64,000 bases of DNA from Solirubrobacter sp963792915 (GTDB lineage Bacteria > Actinomycetota > Thermoleophilia > Solirubrobacterales > Solirubrobacteraceae). The DNA is taken from NCBI GenBank assembly GCA_963792915.1, contig CAWBYD010000003.1, positions 1,868,964 to 1,932,963 of the forward strand, given 5' to 3'. The stretch's first letter is position 1. Every line of letters starts with the position of its first letter. Of the stretch, positions 60,738 through 64,000 are shown one piece after another. Both the position numbers and the translations under genes were made by a program. The notes under the pieces were generated by a model. It did not search any database. It saw nothing but the letters and a program-made list of their open reading frames with translations, and was not told where the DNA came from.

Positions 60738-60740
60738 CCT
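60735..60740 (+). promoter_or_regulatory. Candidate -10 box TAACCT, AAA+ ATPase gene
   Basis: TAACCT inside the end of recG, 7 nt before the ATG at 60748, with no Shine-Dalgarno. Fits the leaderless pattern of this window. Confidence 0.45.
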
Positions 60741-60747
60741 CGGACTC

Positions 60748-62187
60748 ATGACCCCGGATGTCGGCGCGTTCGCCGCCCAGTTCACGGACTTCATCCGTGT
60801 GATGTCCGAAGCCGCCGAGCGCCCCGACTCGGCGCTCGTCGAGCGCCTGCGCTCGCACCTCGGCGTCGAGCCGAACGAGCTGCCGGTGACCGTCGCCGAT
60901 TTCGCGGTCACCGACCACGCCAACCTGCAGCTCGCGCTTGACGCGGTGCTCGCGGGCACCGAGGTGATCGGCTACAGCGCCCTGCACATGGCGTTCCAGG
61001 CGGTCGGGCTGTCCGAGATCGTCGCCGGCGTCAGCGCCGCCGGGCCGATCAAGCCCGGGCCGGTGCAGTACGCGAACGTCGAGGTCGGCGACGGCCGCGT
61101 GATCCAGTGCGTGTCCGCCGGGCTCTACCTCGCCGAGCGCGACGGCGCGCCGGTCGTGCTCGTGGTCTCCCGCAGCGACCGCCCGTTCGGCGGGCCGGGG
61201 CTGCGCTTCGAGGGCATCTCGCCGGAGGCCGGCGCGCTGCAGGCGACGCTCGACGCGCTGCGCGAGGCGATGCGTCTTCACAACGTCTTCCGCGGCCGGA
61301 CGATCTCGCTGCACGCCCACGACGACCATTCCGTCTCGGTCGTCTTCCACGCGCTGCCTTCGGTCGCGCGCGACGCGGTCATCCTGCCGGAGGGCACGCT
61401 CGAGCGGCTCGAGCGGCACGCGCTGGGCATCGCCGAGCACGCCGAGCGCCTGCGCGCCGCCGGCCGGCACCTCAAGCGCGGGATCCTCCTGCACGGCCCG
61501 CCCGGCACCGGCAAGACGCTGTCGGTCAACTACCTGCTGGGGGCGATGCCGGGTCGCACGACGATCCTGCTCACCGGCCGCGGGCTGGGGCTGATCGAGC
61601 AGGCGCTGGCGATCGCGCGCGACCTCGAGCCGGCCACGGTCGTGTTCGAGGACGTCGACCTCGTCGCGGGCGAGCGGACGCTCGAGATCGGCTCCAACGG
61701 CGTGCTGTTCGAGCTGCTCAACCAGATGGAGGGTCTGGCCGATGACGCCGATCTGCTCTTCCTGCTCACGTCCAACCGCCCGGATCTGCTCGAGCCGGCG
61801 CTGGCGGCGCGGCCGGGGCGCGTGGACCTCGCGCTCGAGGTGCCCCTTCCCGATGCGGCGGCGCGGGCGCGGCTGATCGCGCTCTACGCGGGGGACATCG
61901 TGCTCGACGCCGAGGCCGAGCGCGAAGCGATCGCCCGCACCGAGAGCGTCAGCGGCGCGTTCGTCAAGGAGCTCATGCGCCAGGCGGCGCTGCGGGCGGC
62001 GCTCGACGGCCGCTCGCCGGTCGCGGGCGACGTGCTCGCCACGCTCGACGAGCTGCTCGCCGACCGCTCGGCGCTCACGCGGCGGCTCCTCGGTCAGCCC
62101 GGGGAGGACGGCGGCGCGCCGCCGTTCCCCGGGATGGTGCGGGCGATCGAGGCGGCCGGGCTGCCGTTCGGATTCCCGCCCGGCTGA
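60748..62187 (+). CDS. AAA+ ATPase, unknown target
   Basis: 479 residues, ATG at 60748. The N-terminal 250 residues are a domain I do not recognise, rich in short strands (VIQCVSAGLYLAERDGAPVVLVVSR). The AAA module (about 245-400) has Walker A LLHGPPGTGKTLSVNYLL, Walker B TVVFEDVDLV and sensor LLFLLTSNRPDLLEPAL with Arg in ALAARPGRVDLALEVPLP, closest to the classic FtsH/proteasomal ATPase clade. There is no protease domain and no membrane helix. Probably a hexameric unfoldase or remodeller; substrate unknown. Confidence 0.85.
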   Translation: MTPDVGAFAAQFTDFIRVMSEAAERPDSALVERLRSHLGVEPNELPVTVADFAVTDHANLQLALDAVLAGTEVIGYSALHMAFQAVGLSEIVAGVSAAGPIKPGPVQYANVEVGDGRVIQCVSAGLYLAERDGAPVVLVVSRSDRPFGGPGLRFEGISPEAGALQATLDALREAMRLHNVFRGRTISLHAHDDHSVSVVFHALPSVARDAVILPEGTLERLERHALGIAEHAERLRAAGRHLKRGILLHGPPGTGKTLSVNYLLGAMPGRTTILLTGRGLGLIEQALAIARDLEPATVVFEDVDLVAGERTLEIGSNGVLFELLNQMEGLADDADLLFLLTSNRPDLLEPALAARPGRVDLALEVPLPDAAARARLIALYAGDIVLDAEAEREAIARTESVSGAFVKELMRQAALRAALDGRSPVAGDVLATLDELLADRSALTRRLLGQPGEDGGAPPFPGMVRAIEAAGLPFGFPPG

Positions 62188-62231
62188 CGCGTCCAACGTT
62201 AAGGGACCTGTCACCGCTGGCGGTCCGACTA

Positions 62232-62237
62232 TAGGTT
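62232..62237 (+). promoter_or_regulatory. Candidate -10 box TAGGTT (in TATAGGTTT) of rsmD
   Basis: TATAGGTTT 6 nt before the rsmD ATG, with a weak -35-like CTGTCA at 62208-62213. Intergenic, no Shine-Dalgarno. Confidence 0.45.
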
Positions 62238-62243
62238 TGTGGC

Positions 62244-62774
62244 ATGCGCGTGATCGCGGGCGAGTGGCGGGGCCGGCAGCTGCAGACGCCGCACGGCGAC
62301 GCGACGCGCCCGACGGCGGACCGCGTCCGCGAGGCGCTGTTCTCGATCCTCGGGCCGATCGAGGACGCGCGTGTGCTCGATCTGTTCGCCGGGTCGGGCG
62401 CCCTCGGCATCGAGGCGCTGTCGCGCGGGGCGCAGAGCGCCACGTTCGTCGACGACGCGACGCTCGCGATCCGGGCGATCCGCGCCAACCTGAACGCGCT
62501 CGGAGCGGCGGCCGACGTACGCAAGGCGGACGCCGTGCGATTCCTCGGTTCCGCATCCGCCGGCGGGGCCCAATACGATCTGGTGTTCCTCGACCCCCCG
62601 TACCGACTCGCGGAGCAACTGGCTCCGCAGCTGTCCGAGGCCCTCCCCGCCGTACTGGCGCCCGGGGCGGTGGCCGTGGCCGAGAGCGAACGACGGGCGC
62701 CGTTAGCGCTCGACCTGCCCCTTCAAGACGAACGTCGCTACGGCGACACCCTGATCCGGATCTATGGCCCCTGA
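62244..62774 (+). CDS. rsmD: 16S rRNA guanine-966 N2-methyltransferase
   Basis: 176 residues. MRVIAGEWRGRQLQ and TRPTADRVREALFSIL at the start, SAM motif VLDLFAGSGALGIEALSRGA, and catalytic FLDPPYRLAE (DPPY). The full family signature and normal length. Overlaps coaD by 11 nt, the pairing found across actinobacteria and other bacteria. Confidence 0.95.
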   Translation: MRVIAGEWRGRQLQTPHGDATRPTADRVREALFSILGPIEDARVLDLFAGSGALGIEALSRGAQSATFVDDATLAIRAIRANLNALGAAADVRKADAVRFLGSASAGGAQYDLVFLDPPYRLAEQLAPQLSEALPAVLAPGAVAVAESERRAPLALDLPLQDERRYGDTLIRIYGP

Positions 62775-63261
62775 CCCGCGCATCGCCATCTGTCCCGGCT
62801 CCTATGACCCGGTGACCAACGGCCACCTGGACATCATCGATCGTGCTTCGGGCATGTTCGACGAGCTGATCATCTCGGTCGTCAACGCCTCGGTGCGCAA
62901 GAGCAAGTCGCTGTTCACGGCCCAGGAGCGGATCGGCTTCCTCGAGCGCGCGACGGCCCATCTCCCCAACATCCGCATCGAGCCGTTCGACAAGCTCGTC
63001 GTCGATTTCGCGCGCGAGCAGGGAGCCAAGGCGATCGTCAAGGGGCTGCGTGCGATAAGCGACTTCGAGTACGAGCTCGAGATGAACCAGCTCAACCGTT
63101 CGCTGGCATCAGATGTCGAGTCCGTCTACCTGATGGCCTCGCCGCAGTACAGTTTTCTGTCCTCCAGCGGTGTCAAGGAGATCGCCACCTTCGGGGGCGA
63201 TGTTTCGGGGCTCGTTCCGGAGGAGGTCGCCCGGCGCTTGCAGGAAGAGCTGGGGCGGTAG
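62764..63261 (+). CDS. coaD: Phosphopantetheine adenylyltransferase
   Basis: 165 residues, ATG at 62764 inside the end of rsmD. ICPGSYDPVTNGHLDIIDRA carries the TxGH nucleotidyltransferase motif; KGLRAISDFEYELEMNQLNR and SSSGVKEIATFGGDVSGLVP are family-specific. Makes dephospho-CoA from phosphopantetheine and ATP, fourth step of coenzyme A synthesis. Confidence 0.97.
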   Translation: MAPDPRIAICPGSYDPVTNGHLDIIDRASGMFDELIISVVNASVRKSKSLFTAQERIGFLERATAHLPNIRIEPFDKLVVDFAREQGAKAIVKGLRAISDFEYELEMNQLNRSLASDVESVYLMASPQYSFLSSSGVKEIATFGGDVSGLVPEEVARRLQEELGR

Positions 63262-63278
63262 CGAAACGGGGATTCACC

Positions 63279-63743
63279 ATGGACGTCCTGGTACTGATCG
63301 ACAAGCTGGACGACCTCGTCCACAACGCCAAAGCGGTTCCGCTGACGGATACCGTGCGCGTGGACAAAGAGGAGATCTACGACATCCTCGACCAGATGCG
63401 CGCGACGATCCCCGAGGAGATCAAGCAGGCGCGCTGGATCGTCAAGGAGCGTCAGGAGATGCTCGCCGAGGCCAAGCGCGAGGCCGAGCGGATCGTCAAA
63501 GAGGCGCGCGAGCGCCAGGAGCAGCTCGTCTCCCAGCAGGAGGTCACCCGCCAGGCCGAGCGCGCGGCAGAGGACATCATCGAGGACGCCCGCGCCCGCG
63601 AACGCGAGATCCGGCTCGGCGCGGAGGACTACGCGGACGAGATCCTCAACACGCTCGAGGTCAACCTCTCGAAGTTCATCGCCGCGGTCCAGCGCGGCCG
63701 CGAGCGGCTCCAGGGCCGCGACGAGCCGGCCGAAGTCGGCTGA
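63279..63743 (+). CDS. Coiled-coil protein, DivIVA/SepIVA-like
   Basis: 154 residues, 17 nt after coaD. Short N-terminal region (VLVLIDKLDDLVHNAKAVPLTD), then a long charged coiled coil from about residue 30 to 120 (KEEIYDILDQMRATIPEEIKQARWIVKERQEM). No membrane segment. Resembles the DivIVA-domain proteins of actinobacteria, such as mycobacterial SepIVA, which guide septum and cell-wall growth. Similarity is by architecture only. Confidence 0.72.
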   Translation: MDVLVLIDKLDDLVHNAKAVPLTDTVRVDKEEIYDILDQMRATIPEEIKQARWIVKERQEMLAEAKREAERIVKEARERQEQLVSQQEVTRQAERAAEDIIEDARAREREIRLGAEDYADEILNTLEVNLSKFIAAVQRGRERLQGRDEPAEVG

Positions 63744-63767
63744 GCGCCGGACCCGATCAGCCGGCCG

Positions 63768-63773
63768 TAGAAT
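63768..63773 (+). promoter_or_regulatory. Candidate -10 box TAGAAT of the last gene
   Basis: TAGAAT 7 nt before the ATG at 63781, no Shine-Dalgarno. Confidence 0.5.
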
Positions 63774-63780
63774 CTCGCTC

Positions 63781-64000
63781 ATGTTCGGTCGCAAGACCCT
63801 CGAAGGGCACGCGCAGGTGCTCGAGATGGGTCCGTCGGCGCGTGGCGCGCGGCAGACGTCCAAGCTCGACGTCGAGTACCGCTTCGGGCTGAAGGTGTCG
63901 GTCCCCGGGCAGGACGACTACGTCGTCGAGCACACCGAGACGGTCCCGCACGCCAAGTCGCCGGCACTCGGCAACGTGGTGCCGGTGAGCGTGTCGCCGG
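63781..64000 (+). CDS. Hypothetical protein, 3' end outside window
   Basis: 73 residues are visible from ATG at 63781: FGRKTLEGHAQVLEMGPSA followed by a strand-rich region (LDVEYRFGLKVSVPG) and ETVPHAKSPALG. Codon use is normal for the window. No family recognised; the strand pattern looks like a small beta-barrel or oxidoreductase-type domain. In many actinobacteria the next gene here would be the DUF177/YceD protein before rpmF; this is not obviously that. Confidence 0.6.
   Translation, partial: MFGRKTLEGHAQVLEMGPSARGARQTSKLDVEYRFGLKVSVPGQDDYVVEHTETVPHAKSPALGNVVPVSVSP

Noticed and set aside
1..64000. CRISPR arrays, tRNA or rRNA genes, prophage genes, intact transposases
   Set aside because: Looked for regularly spaced repeats, tRNA-like TTCGANNC arms with matching stems, rRNA core sequences and DDE/tyrosine recombinase proteins; none found. 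The tandem repeats at 8.6-8.8 and 43.4 kb have no spacers.

Overview
High-GC DNA (about 72% by eye) with very strong G/C at third codon positions, many GTG/TTG starts and short gene overlaps (GTGA, ATGA). Gene content and the order priA-def-fmt-rsmB-rpe, ribD-ribE-ribBA-ribH and rpmB-fakA-recG-rsmD-coaD point to the chromosome of an actinobacterium. The style of the secreted proteins, the NarL-type kinases and the many -10 boxes placed 6-10 nt before a start codon fit the class Thermoleophilia (Solirubrobacter/Conexibacter-like). That placement is inference from gene style, not a database result.

Layout. 1-3.8 kb: sugar-type sodium symporter (5' end outside the window) with a small membrane partner, facing galactokinase and an orphan DNA methyltransferase. 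3.8-12.3 kb: housekeeping cluster priA, def, fmt, rsmB, a zinc-ribbon gene and rpe. It is interrupted twice: by a 160-bp MITE-like element in the def stop codon and by an opposite-strand gene for a secreted calcium-binding-repeat protein. 12.4-24 kb: receiver/kinase/LuxR regulator trio, ABC exporter-type ATPase and FtsX permease, a GT-C glycosyltransferase, an ECF sigma factor with a coupled membrane protein, two secreted proteins, a repeat-filled gap, and a REC-PAS kinase. 24-32.3 kb: recC-recB-recD, where recB carries a single-base frameshift. 32.5-42 kb: alpha-methylacyl-CoA racemase, an enolase-superfamily protein, a triple-GAF kinase with its LuxR regulator divergent from a YhfZ-like regulator, secreted paralogues (one frameshifted), a strongly structured intergenic segment, a truncated membrane gene and two tiny genes. 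42-49.3 kb: envelope glycan operons (flippase, methyltransferase, GT2; then two GT-C membrane enzymes and a SanA-like protein). 49.3-52.7 kb: complete riboflavin operon. 52.7-56.8 kb: PAS kinase, response regulator with a degenerate HD-GYP-like domain, and a PknB-type kinase. 56.8-64 kb: rpmB, fakA, recG, an AAA+ ATPase, rsmD, coaD, a DivIVA/SepIVA-like coiled-coil protein and a partial gene.

How it fits together. Core genes for translation quality (def/fmt), ribosome modification (rsmB, rsmD), replication restart (priA, recG), riboflavin and coenzyme A form the conserved backbone. Between rpe and ribD, which are near neighbours in Mycobacterium, lies a block of about 37 kb of signalling, recombination and envelope genes. 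That block holds most of the repeats, broken genes and paralogous secreted proteins. No rRNA, tRNA, CRISPR array or intact transposase was seen.

The strongest unusual items are the MITE whose removal restores a 1-nt def-fmt junction, the Fmt-HEAT fusion, the frameshifted recB, the nested inverted-repeat segment at 41163-41297, and the REP-like palindromes at 22.4 and 45.3 kb.
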